Source of the DNA: an uncultured Acholeplasmatales bacterium
GTDB lineage: Bacteria; Bacillota_I; Bacilli_A; Acholeplasmatales; Anaeroplasmataceae
Direction of reading: 5' to 3'
Length of the DNA: 64,000 nucleotides
NCBI GenBank assembly: GCA_944324805.1
Contig: CALUXS010000001.1
Coordinates: 62,001-126,000, forward strand
Under the pieces are notes generated by a model. That model did no database searches. It saw only the letters and a list, made by a program, of their open reading frames with translations, and was not told the DNA's origin. The position numbers and the translations under genes were made by a program. Shown piece by piece: positions 29,840-39,377 of the stretch. The stretch's first letter is position 1, and every line of letters begins with the position of its first letter.

Positions 29840-30758
29840 AACAGTAATTTTACACCATCTAAAGCAATACTTCTTTATTGCCATTGGAGTTCTTTTAATG
29901 GATATTGGCTATTATTTTTTCTTTAGTCCAACTAATTTAGTACCAGGTGGTGTAACTGGTATTTCTATAATTGTAAAGCCCTTTTTAGAAACAATTAATA
30001 TGCCACAGTCTATATTTTTATATATAATTGAAGGTATTTGTTTACTTTTAGGCTTGATATTATTGGGTAAGGACTTTTTTTTAAAAACAATACTAGCTTC
30101 AATATTAGCGCCTACCTTTGTTTTTATTTTTGAGCAATTAGTAGCTCAGGATGTAATTATGAGTAATGTAACTAATAAGCTTATAGTTGCAACAATATGT
30201 GGAGGTGCATTGTCAGGGGCAGGTATAGGAATATGCCTGAGAAATAATGGATCTACTGGTGGAATGGATGTTATTCAAAAAAGTTTATCTAAATACCTTC
30301 ATGTCCCATATTCGATAGCTATGTACTCTACCGATTGGATTATCATATTAATTGGTGGTATGTCTTTTTCAAATGGATTTAACTATAATTTAGAATACGT
30401 TTTATTTGGTTTAGCTTGTGTATATCTAGTAGCATATATTATTGATATGATTACTTTAAATGCTAAAACACGTCGTACTGCATATATTATCACTTCATGT
30501 CCTGAGGAAGTAAAACAACTTATTTTTAAGGAAATTGGTCGTGGATGTACTGAATGCGATGTTAGAGGAGGATATACAAATCAGGATAAAACAATGCTTA
30601 TTACCGTACTTGATAAAAATGAAAGTTACAAGTTAGGAGAACTAATAAAGAGTGTAGATGCTGATGCATTTACCTTCTTTACAAAAACAAAAGAGGTTGT
30701 TGGTGATTATGCAAGAAATCCAAAGCAAGATGTTGGAAAACAAAGTAAGGGTAACTAA
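29832..30758 (+). CDS. YitT family membrane protein
   Basis: The 308-residue protein has five or six membrane helices (SPTNLVPGGVTGISIIV and GIGICLRNNGSTGGMDVIQK are characteristic) and a C-terminal soluble DUF2179 domain (from about residue 225). Function of the family is unknown; it is common and multi-copy in Firmicutes. I prefer the ATG at 29832, which has AAAGGAG 6-7 bases upstream, over the one at 29814 that lies before the ribosome binding site. Overlaps prfB and recX. Confidence 0.85.
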   Translation: MSKTVILHHLKQYFFIAIGVLLMDIGYYFFFSPTNLVPGGVTGISIIVKPFLETINMPQSIFLYIIEGICLLLGLILLGKDFFLKTILASILAPTFVFIFEQLVAQDVIMSNVTNKLIVATICGGALSGAGIGICLRNNGSTGGMDVIQKSLSKYLHVPYSIAMYSTDWIIILIGGMSFSNGFNYNLEYVLFGLACVYLVAYIIDMITLNAKTRRTAYIITSCPEEVKQLIFKEIGRGCTECDVRGGYTNQDKTMLITVLDKNESYKLGELIKSVDADAFTFFTKTKEVVGDYARNPKQDVGKQSKGN

Positions 30759-31350
30759 GTTAGAGGCTTTAAAAAACAAAAAATATAGGGTAACTATTGC
30801 AAATGAATCATATGATTTAAATGAAGATACGATTTTACATTTTCGATTAGTAAAAGATAAATGTGTAGATTCAATAGAAAAGATATTAGAATATGATTTA
30901 AAAATTATTTATTACAATAAGTATAAAAATTATTTGTTTAAATTTCCTAAAAGTGAAAAACAATTTCTTACATTACTTAAGGTAAAAGAACCAAATTTAA
31001 GTATAGATGATACTTATTATCTAGTTACTAGATTAAAAAACGAAAAAATTTTGGATGATAATTTATACGCTAACTCAATATTTTCTTCTTTAATAAAAAG
31101 AGGATATGGTAGGTCTTATATTGAAAAAAATCTATTAAATAGGGGAATTGGTTTTGATATAATCAATGATTTATTAGATAAATATAACGTAGATGAGCAA
31201 TTCGTTTATAATTTAGCCTTGAAGCAAAATAGAAATTATCAAAAGTATCCTATTTTTAAACAAAAACAAAAACTTACATCATATCTTTTAAACAAGGGAT
31301 ATGATTTTAAAACAATTAATATTGTTTTAGATAAAATATATAACGAGTAA
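30709..31350 (+). CDS. recX: RecX family regulatory protein
   Basis: About 213 residues, with the three-helix repeats of RecX (a segment near LSIDDTYYLVTRLKNEKILDD and the RGYGRSYIEKNLLNRGI motif). RecX binds and restrains RecA filaments. It is quite divergent, and the start is uncertain: ATG at 30709 gives a length normal for Firmicutes RecX and overlaps yitT by 50 bases; ATG 30730 is the alternative. recA is not nearby. Confidence 0.72.
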   Translation: MQEIQSKMLENKVRVTKLEALKNKKYRVTIANESYDLNEDTILHFRLVKDKCVDSIEKILEYDLKIIYYNKYKNYLFKFPKSEKQFLTLLKVKEPNLSIDDTYYLVTRLKNEKILDDNLYANSIFSSLIKRGYGRSYIEKNLLNRGIGFDIINDLLDKYNVDEQFVYNLALKQNRNYQKYPIFKQKQKLTSYLLNKGYDFKTINIVLDKIYNE

Positions 31351-31351
31351 G

Positions 31352-31386
31352 AACCAAATTCACATTGAATTTGGTTTTTTATTTTT
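31352..31386 (+). terminator. terminator after recX
   Basis: AACCAAATTCA-CAT-TGAATTTGGTT is a perfect 11-bp stem followed by T's. It ends the secA-prfB-yitT-recX run. Confidence 0.92.
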
Positions 31387-31460
31387 TTAATACTTGATAC
31401 TATAAAAAATAAATATTTTTGTTATAATATATATGACTATAAAATAGGGAGGAAAAAGAT

Positions 31461-33350
31461 ATGGTTAAAAATAAGATTGATAGTGGCTTTTTGTACTATT
31501 TTGATCAAGGTAAGTCACTTAATCTATATGAGATAATGGGAGCTCATCAAGTTAAAGATGATGAAGGAAATTATGTCGGATGTGAATTTGTTTTATTTGC
31601 TCCTAACGCTCATGAAGTTTATGTAATGGGAGAATGGAATTATTTTAATCAAACTGAGCATAAAATGGAAAAAATTGACAATTATGGAATATGGTATCTA
31701 TATATTGAAGGAAATTTAAATAATATGAGATACAAATATGTTATTCATTCTAATAATGGTTCAATTCTTTATAAAGCTGACCCTTATGCTTTTTATTCTG
31801 GGTTAAGACCAAATAAAGATTCGATTGTATATGATTTAGAAGGTTACAAATGGGAGGATTTGAATTGGCGTTTAAAACATAAGAAAACTTATGATCAACC
31901 TATGCTTATTTATGAACTTCATTTTGGTTCATGGCGTCGTAAGGGCGTTGGCGCGAATGACTTTTATACTTATGGTGAAATTGAAGAAATGTTAGTTCCA
32001 TATTTAAAGGAACATCATTATACCCATGTTGAATTAATGCCAATTTATGAGCATCCACTTGACGCATCATGGGGTTATCAAGGGACAGGATATTATTCTG
32101 CAACTTCAAGATTTGGAAAGCCACAAGATTTAATGCATTTTGTTGATACACTACACAAGAATAATATTGGTGTTATTTTTGATTGGGTTCCTGGTCATAT
32201 ATGCAAGGATGCTCACGGCCTATATATGTTTGATGGCTATCCTTTATATGAATATCCAAATGAACAAGATCGTGAAAATTATGAGTGGGGAACTGCTAAT
32301 TTGGATTTAGGACGTGGTACTACTAGAAGTTTCTTATATTCAAATGCCTTATTCTATATGCGCTATTATCACGCGGATGGATTTAGAGTAGATGCTGTAA
32401 GTAATATTATTTATTATTTAGGAAATAAAAATAGAGGCGAGAATAGAGGAGCTTGTGATTTTTTAAGAGAATTATCAAGAAACTTATTTAAGGAAGATGA
32501 TAGAGTCTTATTAATTGCTGAAGATTCATCAGATTATCCTGGTGTAACAAAACCAGCTGATATGGGCGGTTTAGGATTTAACTACAAGTGGGATATGGGT
32601 TGGATGAATGATACATTAAAGTACTTTAAACTAGACCCTATCTATAGAAAATATCATCATAATCAACTTACATTTAGTATGGCTTATTTCTATAATGAAC
32701 AGTTTTTATTGCCTTTTTCACATGATGAAGTAGTGCATATGAAGGGATCTTTACTTAATAAAATGCCTGGTGATTATTGGCAAAAGTTTGCAAACTTTAG
32801 ATTAATGATGGGATATATGATGACTCATCCTGGTAAGAAGCTTTCTTTCATGGGAAATGAATTAGCACCTTTTAGTGAATGGGGATTCCAAAAAGAGTTA
32901 GATTGGAACTTGCTAGATTATGAATCTCATCGTGGTGCTAATAAATACATAACCGATTTGAATAAGTTATATTCAAAGGAAAAATCTTTGTATTCAGTTG
33001 ATTATTCGTATGATGGATTCAAGTGGATTGATGCTGATAATTGTAATCAAAGTCTTTATTCATTCATTAGATATGCTAAAAATCCAAGCGATCATTTAGT
33101 TATAATTATGAATTGTACTCCAAATACGTATCATGACTATCAAATTGGTGTTCCTGGTGGTACAAAAGCATATAAAGAAATAATGAATAGTGATGCAAAA
33201 GTTTATTATGGTTCAGGACAAATAAACTCTAAGGAGTTAGTTGTTTTAGATGAAAAACAAAATAATCAGCCTTGTAGTATTAAATTAACTATTCCACCTC
33301 TAGGTATAGTTATCTTAAAGCCAAAAAAGTCTTTAAAAAAAGCTGAATAA
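31461..33350 (+). CDS. glgB: 1,4-alpha-glucan branching enzyme
   Basis: The 629-residue GH13 enzyme introduces alpha-1,6 branches into glycogen. It has the N-terminal CBM48 module (FVLFAPNAHEVYVMGEWNYF), the GH13 motifs including DGFRVDAVSN with the nucleophile Asp, the acid-base Glu in LIAEDSS, and FSHDEVVHMKGS. The very long N-terminal extension of some GlgB proteins is absent. It lies next to glgP, suggesting a glycogen module, although glgC, glgD and glgA are not in the window. Confidence 0.95.
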   Translation: MVKNKIDSGFLYYFDQGKSLNLYEIMGAHQVKDDEGNYVGCEFVLFAPNAHEVYVMGEWNYFNQTEHKMEKIDNYGIWYLYIEGNLNNMRYKYVIHSNNGSILYKADPYAFYSGLRPNKDSIVYDLEGYKWEDLNWRLKHKKTYDQPMLIYELHFGSWRRKGVGANDFYTYGEIEEMLVPYLKEHHYTHVELMPIYEHPLDASWGYQGTGYYSATSRFGKPQDLMHFVDTLHKNNIGVIFDWVPGHICKDAHGLYMFDGYPLYEYPNEQDRENYEWGTANLDLGRGTTRSFLYSNALFYMRYYHADGFRVDAVSNIIYYLGNKNRGENRGACDFLRELSRNLFKEDDRVLLIAEDSSDYPGVTKPADMGGLGFNYKWDMGWMNDTLKYFKLDPIYRKYHHNQLTFSMAYFYNEQFLLPFSHDEVVHMKGSLLNKMPGDYWQKFANFRLMMGYMMTHPGKKLSFMGNELAPFSEWGFQKELDWNLLDYESHRGANKYITDLNKLYSKEKSLYSVDYSYDGFKWIDADNCNQSLYSFIRYAKNPSDHLVIIMNCTPNTYHDYQIGVPGGTKAYKEIMNSDAKVYYGSGQINSKELVVLDEKQNNQPCSIKLTIPPLGIVILKPKKSLKKAE

Positions 33351-33365
33351 GGTTAGTAGTCATTA

Positions 33366-33394
33366 AAAAAGACAGTTTCTATACTGCCTTTTTT
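33366..33394 (+). terminator. terminator after glgB
   Basis: AAAAAGACAGT pairs with ACTGCCTTTTT (one A-C mismatch) and ends in a T tract. Confidence 0.75.
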
Positions 33395-33436
33395 GTGAGG
33401 CAAGTTTTTGCTTGTAAATGAAAAAATTAAAAAATA

Positions 33437-33464
33437 TTGCAAAAAGAAGTAAATAATGTATAAT
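33437..33464 (+). promoter_or_regulatory. promoter of glgP
   Basis: TTGCAA at 33437-33442, a 16-base spacer and TATAAT at 33459-33464, 41 bases before the start. With the preceding terminator it implies glgP has its own transcript. Confidence 0.7.
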
Positions 33465-33505
33465 AGTAATGGTTATTTTTAGAACTTAGAACAAGGAGAA
33501 TAAAA

Positions 33506-35929
33506 ATGGAATATCTAGAATTTAAAGATGCTAAAACTTTTAAAAAAGCTTTTGTTAGCAATGTTGAAAATAAATATGCAATTGATTTTGAAAATTCTAC
33601 ACCATATCAACAATTTGTTGTATTAGGTGAAATGCTAAGAATGTATATTGCCAAGGATTGGCACAATACAATTGAAATCACTAAGAAGAAAAAGGCTCGT
33701 CAAGTATATTATTTCTCAATGGAATTTTTAATGGGTCGTATGATTACTAATAATTTAATGAATGCAGGAGTATATCCAATCGTTAAAAAAGCATTCGATG
33801 AATTAGGACTTGATTTGAATGAGGTTGAACATCAAGAATCAGATGCTGGTCTTGGTAATGGTGGTTTAGGAAGATTAGCAGCATGTTTTATGGATTCAGT
33901 AGCTTCACTAGGATTACCTGTTCATGGTAATTGTATTCGTTATCGTTATGGTTTCTTCGAGCAAGGTATTAAAAACGGCTATCAAGTTGAACATCCAGAT
34001 CGTTGGTTAAAGGATGTTAACGTTTGGGAAATTCGTAAAGATGCAGAAGCAGTTGAGATTCCTTTTTATGGTAACATAGTTATGGATTCAGAAAATGGCA
34101 AACTTACAGTTAGACATGAAAATGCTGAATATGTTAAAGCAGTACCTTATGATGTTCCTATTATTGGTGATGGAAATCATATTGTAAACACATTACGTTT
34201 ATGGAGTGCTGAGCCAGCTTCTACATATCCTGATAATGCTTTTGAGTATCATAGAAAGTTAAGAGAAATTTCTTCATATTTATATCCAAATGATGAGACT
34301 TATGAAGGTAAAACATTACGTTTGAAACAACAATATTTCTTCGTATCAGCAGGTGTTAAATCTGCAGTTAGAAGACATAAAGAAATCTTTAAGACAGTTA
34401 ATAATTTAGACAAAAAGGTATGTTTCCATATTAATGATACTCACCCTGCTTTAATTATTCCTGAATTAATGAGAATATTAGTCGATGAAGAGGGAGTTGC
34501 TTGGGAAAAAGCATGGAGCATAGTTAAAAATTGTTGTGCATATACAAACCATACAATTTTGGCTGAAGCACTTGAAAAATGGCCTGTTGATTTATTCCAA
34601 TCATTATTACCACGTATTTATAGTATTTGTGAAGAAATTAATCGTCGTTTATTGATTGAAATCGCAAATAAGTATGGTGAGAATTCATATGAAGCTGAAG
34701 AAATGGCAATTATAAAGCATGGCACTGTTCATATGGCTGCATTAGCTATTGCAGGTTCATTTAGTGTTAATGGTGTTGCTGCTCTTCACACTGAAATACT
34801 TAAAAATATTGAAATGAAGGTATATAATGACTATTATCCTGGTAAGTTCAATAATAAAACAAATGGTATAACTCATCGTCGTTGGTTAGTTCAATCAAAT
34901 CCAGAATTAGTAAAGATTATTACTAAGTATTGTGGTGAAGATTGGGTAAAAAATATGAATAACTTAGAGAAACTTTTACCATATGCAGATGATGTTAAAG
35001 TTCAACAGGAATTTGCTAAAATGAAACGTGCTAGAAAGCAAGCTCTTGCTGAAAAGATTTATAACTCTCAAGGAGTTTCACTTGATATTGATTCTATCTT
35101 TGATATTCAAGTAAAACGTCTTCATGAGTATAAGCGTCAATTAATGAATGCACTTCATGTAATGTATTTATACAATAGATTAAAAACTGATGAAGCATTC
35201 CGTAAGAATTTCTATCCAACATCTTTCATTTTTGGTGCTAAATCTGCATCAGGATATGTATTTGCTAAAGCAGTAATTAAATTGATAAATACTATTGCTG
35301 ATAAAGTAAATAATGATCCTGAAACTAATAAGTATTTAAAGGTTGTATTTGTAGTTAACTATAATGTAACTTATGCAGAAACAATTATGCCTGCTTGCAA
35401 TGTTTCTGAACAAATTTCAACTGCATCTAAAGAAGCTTCAGGAACAGGAAATATGAAGTTTATGATGAATGGCGGTATAACATTAGGAACTTTAGATGGC
35501 GCTAATGTGGAAATTAAAGAGCTTGTTGGTGATGATAATATTGTTATTTTTGGTATGAATTCAGAAGAAGTAAATAATTTATACCAAAATGGCGGATATA
35601 ATCCTTATTCATATTATGAAAATGATCCACGTATTCATCAAGTTCTTGATCAATTGACAAATGGATTCTTTGAAAAGGTTGATCAAAATGAATTTAGAAT
35701 AATTCGTGACAACTTATTATACCAAGACCATTATTTTGTTTTAAAAGATTTTGATGCTTATGTTAAGGCCCATGAAAAAATAAATGAATTATATAAGGAT
35801 CAACAAAAATGGCTTCATATGTCAATTGTAAACGTTGCTAAATCTGGATTCTTTACAACTGATAGAACAATGAAAGAATACAATGAAGATATTTGGCATT
35901 TAGAGACAATTGTAAATGAAAATAAATAA
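33506..35929 (+). CDS. glgP: glycogen phosphorylase
   Basis: The 807-residue GT35 enzyme releases glucose-1-phosphate from glycogen. The pyridoxal-phosphate lysine is in EASGTGNMKFMMNG near residue 648, followed by GTLDGANVEI. The N-terminal YFSMEFLMGR and the GLGNGGLGRLAACF motifs are typical. Length is standard for bacterial GlgP. It is followed by a GC-rich terminator. Confidence 0.97.
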   Translation: MEYLEFKDAKTFKKAFVSNVENKYAIDFENSTPYQQFVVLGEMLRMYIAKDWHNTIEITKKKKARQVYYFSMEFLMGRMITNNLMNAGVYPIVKKAFDELGLDLNEVEHQESDAGLGNGGLGRLAACFMDSVASLGLPVHGNCIRYRYGFFEQGIKNGYQVEHPDRWLKDVNVWEIRKDAEAVEIPFYGNIVMDSENGKLTVRHENAEYVKAVPYDVPIIGDGNHIVNTLRLWSAEPASTYPDNAFEYHRKLREISSYLYPNDETYEGKTLRLKQQYFFVSAGVKSAVRRHKEIFKTVNNLDKKVCFHINDTHPALIIPELMRILVDEEGVAWEKAWSIVKNCCAYTNHTILAEALEKWPVDLFQSLLPRIYSICEEINRRLLIEIANKYGENSYEAEEMAIIKHGTVHMAALAIAGSFSVNGVAALHTEILKNIEMKVYNDYYPGKFNNKTNGITHRRWLVQSNPELVKIITKYCGEDWVKNMNNLEKLLPYADDVKVQQEFAKMKRARKQALAEKIYNSQGVSLDIDSIFDIQVKRLHEYKRQLMNALHVMYLYNRLKTDEAFRKNFYPTSFIFGAKSASGYVFAKAVIKLINTIADKVNNDPETNKYLKVVFVVNYNVTYAETIMPACNVSEQISTASKEASGTGNMKFMMNGGITLGTLDGANVEIKELVGDDNIVIFGMNSEEVNNLYQNGGYNPYSYYENDPRIHQVLDQLTNGFFEKVDQNEFRIIRDNLLYQDHYFVLKDFDAYVKAHEKINELYKDQQKWLHMSIVNVAKSGFFTTDRTMKEYNEDIWHLETIVNENK

Positions 35930-35932
35930 TGT

Positions 35933-35957
35933 AAACCCCTCATTCGAGGGGTTTTTT
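35933..35957 (+). terminator. terminator after glgP
   Basis: AAACCCCTC-ATTC-GAGGGGTTT with T tail, one of the most GC-rich stems in this AT-rich window. Confidence 0.92.
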
Positions 35958-35971
35958 TGAAAGAGGTTTTT

Positions 35972-37720
35972 ATGTTAAATTTACAAGAAGAAAATAAGTA
36001 TCAACAACTATTAGAAAAAAACAAAAAAACGATACTATCTATAACAATAATAAGAGTTATTTTAGCCTTAGCTTTTATAATAAGTTTTATATGCTTTTTT
36101 ACATTAGATTATAGTATTTCTTTTTTAATCGTGGGAATAATACTTATAGGTGCATTTTTTGTTTTTATATTTCTAACATCTAAATACTATAGCGAAGAAA
36201 AGTACTTGAAGAATGTCATTTTATGTTTTAATAAGCATAAAAATAGAAGAGAAAATAATATAAATAATAGTCTAGGTTTTTTTGATAAAGGCTTGGACTT
36301 TAAAAGAAATTTAGCCAAATCTAGTTTAAGAGTTAAATATCTAATGGAAGATATAGATATTTTTGGAGAAAACTCTCTTTATCAAAATATATGTTCTGCA
36401 AAGTCTTTGCTAGGCAGGGAAGAATTAGCAAAAAGTTTGATTGAAACAACTTATTTAGATAAAAGAAAAGAGTGGCCGCAAAAAATATATGAATTGGGAA
36501 ATAATGAAAGAGTAATTGAATTAGAAGCAGCATTAATGGAAAATAATTGTGAATTTGATATGGAATACAAAGATTATTTGGCAACTATCACTAGAAAATT
36601 TGCTGAAAAGCCAAAAAGAAAGTGGGGATTAATAGGTTTGTATCTATTAGATTTACTTATAATAGTATTATCTATTATAGGAGTGTTACCATTATATTCT
36701 TTAGTATTAGTAATTATTTTAAATCTATATTATTCGACACTATTTTCTGATGATTTAAATAAGGTTAATTCAACTAAAATTTCTAATTCACTTTTTGGTT
36801 ATTCTAATTGTCTTCGAATTTTAACGAAGCAAGATTTGACATTTATTGATGAAAAATACACAAAAGATTATTTCTATGCTGAAAGAAAGAAGTTGACTAG
36901 ATTAGTTAAACTGTGGCAAATTATGTCATATAAGAATAATATAATTTTTAAATTATTATTAAATTCATTATTTTGTTTTGAGGGATTATTCCAGCAAGTT
37001 TATAATAAAATGATTGTTGATGTTTATTCATTAGATCAAACTTTTAATCTTATTAGTAATCTCGAAAATATGGTTAGTTTGAGTAATGTAGTAGCAGATT
37101 ATGAAGCTTGTGTACCAAAAAATAGTGAAAAAATTAATTTTGTTAATTTGATTAATCCTTTGGTTAAAAATTGTGTTCCTAATAGTTTTAATTATCAAAA
37201 TGGTGTAGTATTGACAGGTTCAAATATGAGTGGAAAAACAACCTTTTTGCGAACTATTGCAATTAATATTATTTTAAAAATGGCTGGTGGATGTGTTTGT
37301 GCTAGTGAATTTTCATCTCCAAATTATGAGGTTTACACTTCTTTAAGAGTAAAGGATGAAATGAGTGAAGGAGTTTCTACTTTCTACGCTGAAATTGCTA
37401 AAATAAGAGAAATGTTAAGCTCAAATTCAGATAACCTAAAAAAGTTATGTCTTATAGACGAAATTTTCAAAGGAACAAATACATTAGATAGAATTTATGG
37501 TGCTACTAAATTAATTGAAAAATTACAAACTATTAATTCTGATTTTTTAGTAAGTACACATGATTTTGAACTTTGTGATTTAAATAATATTGATAATTAC
37601 CATTTTAGTGAATTATATGATGATTTATATACTAAGATATCTTTTGATTACAAAATAAAAAAAGGAAAATCCGTTTCAACAAACGCAATCTTCCTTTTAA
37701 AGAGTTCGGGAATAATTTAA
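35972..37720 (+). CDS. membrane-anchored MutS-like ATPase
   Basis: The 582-residue protein has two pairs of membrane helices (about residues 22-70 and 215-255) and a C-terminal MutS-type ATPase domain with Walker A GSNMSGKTTFLR, a Walker B region LCLIDEIFKGTN and the following STHD loop. It lacks the MutS mismatch-recognition domain. Such MutS-related membrane proteins are common in gut Firmicutes and Bacteroidetes but their role is unknown; mismatch repair is unlikely. I chose ATG 35972, preceded by AAAGAGG, over a TTG at 35957 that lies in the terminator tail. Its 3' end overlaps the facing HAD gene by 24 bases. Confidence 0.82.
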   Translation: MLNLQEENKYQQLLEKNKKTILSITIIRVILALAFIISFICFFTLDYSISFLIVGIILIGAFFVFIFLTSKYYSEEKYLKNVILCFNKHKNRRENNINNSLGFFDKGLDFKRNLAKSSLRVKYLMEDIDIFGENSLYQNICSAKSLLGREELAKSLIETTYLDKRKEWPQKIYELGNNERVIELEAALMENNCEFDMEYKDYLATITRKFAEKPKRKWGLIGLYLLDLLIIVLSIIGVLPLYSLVLVIILNLYYSTLFSDDLNKVNSTKISNSLFGYSNCLRILTKQDLTFIDEKYTKDYFYAERKKLTRLVKLWQIMSYKNNIIFKLLLNSLFCFEGLFQQVYNKMIVDVYSLDQTFNLISNLENMVSLSNVVADYEACVPKNSEKINFVNLINPLVKNCVPNSFNYQNGVVLTGSNMSGKTTFLRTIAINIILKMAGGCVCASEFSSPNYEVYTSLRVKDEMSEGVSTFYAEIAKIREMLSSNSDNLKKLCLIDEIFKGTNTLDRIYGATKLIEKLQTINSDFLVSTHDFELCDLNNIDNYHFSELYDDLYTKISFDYKIKKGKSVSTNAIFLLKSSGII

Positions 37721-38470
37721 CAAAAACTTGAAGGCTCCATTTTTTGAAAAATCTTCAACAATGTAATCAGCCTCAGCTTTAACAAGTGGCACGGCATTTT
37801 GCACTGCCACTTTTATTTTTACTTGTTTAAACATTTTAAGATCATCAATACTATCTCCTATAGCAATACTATTTTCAGTATTGTAATAATTACAAAGTTC
37901 ATGGAAGTAGTATCCTTTATTAACAATTTCTGAAACTAGTCTAAAAATTACTCTTTTTGCATCCTCAGCAATTAATATTACTCGGATATGTTTTCTATTC
38001 ATTGTTTCAATAAATTGGTTTCTAATACTTTGATTTATGCAAATGAATATTTGTTTAAAGTATGGATTTTTAATTTTCATAAAGTCATCTATTATTACTG
38101 TTTTAGATGGATTTTGTGGATAAATTGATTTCAAACCAGGAATATAATTATAGACATAAAAAACATTAGAGTTTTCATAAAATAAAAATTCAATCTCATT
38201 TTTGAAATTAATTAAAATTCGTGGTGGTAATTTGAATTCGATTTCTTTTTCAAATTCTTTAGTATGAACTAGGGCTCCACCTTCAGCAATATAATCCCAG
38301 TCTAAATTGTTTAGTTCTAAGAAAAACTTGAGGTCAGAGGCGCATGCAGTAGAACATAAACAAAACTTATATTTTGTTTGAATTTCTTTAATTAAATCAA
38401 TTGCTTCTTGGTTTAGCTTAGTTATTCCTGGAGCAATTGTATTTTGTAAATCTAAAAAAACTATATGCAC
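37697..38470 (-). CDS. HAD superfamily protein (Cof-like), motif I degenerate
   Basis: The 257-residue protein has the Cof/YwpJ-type HAD layout: motif I DLQNT at residues 7-11, a Ser/Thr region (CSTACAS), a cap domain, and motif IV GDSIDDLKMF near residue 203. Motif I normally reads DxDxT; here the second Asp, the general acid-base, is Gln9. The start is a GTG at 38470 with a perfect AAGGAGG 7 bases upstream; the longer frame from 38500 reads through that site. It may be an inactive or altered-chemistry member. Convergent with the MutS-like gene. Confidence 0.75.
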   Translation of the reverse strand: MHIVFLDLQNTIAPGITKLNQEAIDLIKEIQTKYKFCLCSTACASDLKFFLELNNLDWDYIAEGGALVHTKEFEKEIEFKLPPRILINFKNEIEFLFYENSNVFYVYNYIPGLKSIYPQNPSKTVIIDDFMKIKNPYFKQIFICINQSIRNQFIETMNRKHIRVILIAEDAKRVIFRLVSEIVNKGYYFHELCNYYNTENSIAIGDSIDDLKMFKQVKIKVAVQNAVPLVKAEADYIVEDFSKNGAFKFLLNYSRTL

Positions 38471-38594
38471 ATTATCGCCTCCTTTTTTTAAATATATCAT
38501 AGTTTTTTAGAAAGATAAAGATTTTTTCTAATATAAATATAGGAAAAGCACTTAAAAAATGCTATAATGATAAAAGTACAAGGAGGCATTAAGT

Positions 38595-39377
38595 ATGACA
38601 AATATTTTAATACAAGTTAAATTTGATTGGTCTATGCTTTTTGGTTTCCTAGGCGGTATTTTTGCTGGTATATCTATAACTGTGCTCATTTATTTATTAT
38701 TCGTTCTTGTAACTTTGCGTGGTAAAAAGAAAATTGTTAGTACAAAAGTAGAAATATCAGATGAAGAAATGATTGATAGAATCAATAAGACAAAGGAAGC
38801 ATTTAAAAATAAGAAGCTAAAAGGAAGTAAGAGTATCAATTATGCTACTACCCTTTGTAAAAAGTTGACTTATGATATGGCTAGTTCCTTTTTTCCAAAT
38901 AGTAATTATCCTTTACTAGAACTATCAATAGATGAAATATTACTTCTTAGCGAATATATAAAAAAACGCGTTGATGAGGTTTTAGATCATCGTGGCTTAA
39001 GAATTTTACGAAAGCTCAAGGTTTCAACAATCGTTAATGCGACAGATGTTAAGCGTAAAGTAGAAGAAAATGCTATAATAAAAGCTTCAAAAAAATACAA
39101 AATTATGTCGGCATGGCGTGCTACACAAAAAGTAATAAATTTAGTAAACCCTTTTTGGTGGGCCAAAAAACTTGTTGTGAATGGTACAATAAATATCATT
39201 ATTAATCAAATGTGTTTAGTTGTCATAGGAATTGTCGGTGAGGAAACTTACAAGATATATTCTAAAAAAGTTTTTAATGAAGAGTTAACCATTGATACAG
39301 GAAACGGAGAAATTTTAACAGAATTAGATTCGAATTTTGTGAAGAATCAAGAGGAAGGAGAATATTATGAAGAATAA
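38595..39377 (+). CDS. uncharacterised membrane-anchored protein upstream of ftsK/spoIIIE
   Basis: I do not recognise this 260-residue protein. It has one strong membrane helix at about residues 15-40, a positively charged cytoplasmic region, and a second hydrophobic stretch at about 200-225 (GTINIIINQMCLVVIGIVG). The C-terminus is acidic. It overlaps the downstream FtsK-like gene by 11 bases. As that translocase has no membrane helices of its own, this protein is a candidate membrane partner, which is inference from position only. Confidence 0.6.
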   Translation: MTNILIQVKFDWSMLFGFLGGIFAGISITVLIYLLFVLVTLRGKKKIVSTKVEISDEEMIDRINKTKEAFKNKKLKGSKSINYATTLCKKLTYDMASSFFPNSNYPLLELSIDEILLLSEYIKKRVDEVLDHRGLRILRKLKVSTIVNATDVKRKVEENAIIKASKKYKIMSAWRATQKVINLVNPFWWAKKLVVNGTINIIINQMCLVVIGIVGEETYKIYSKKVFNEELTIDTGNGEILTELDSNFVKNQEEGEYYEE

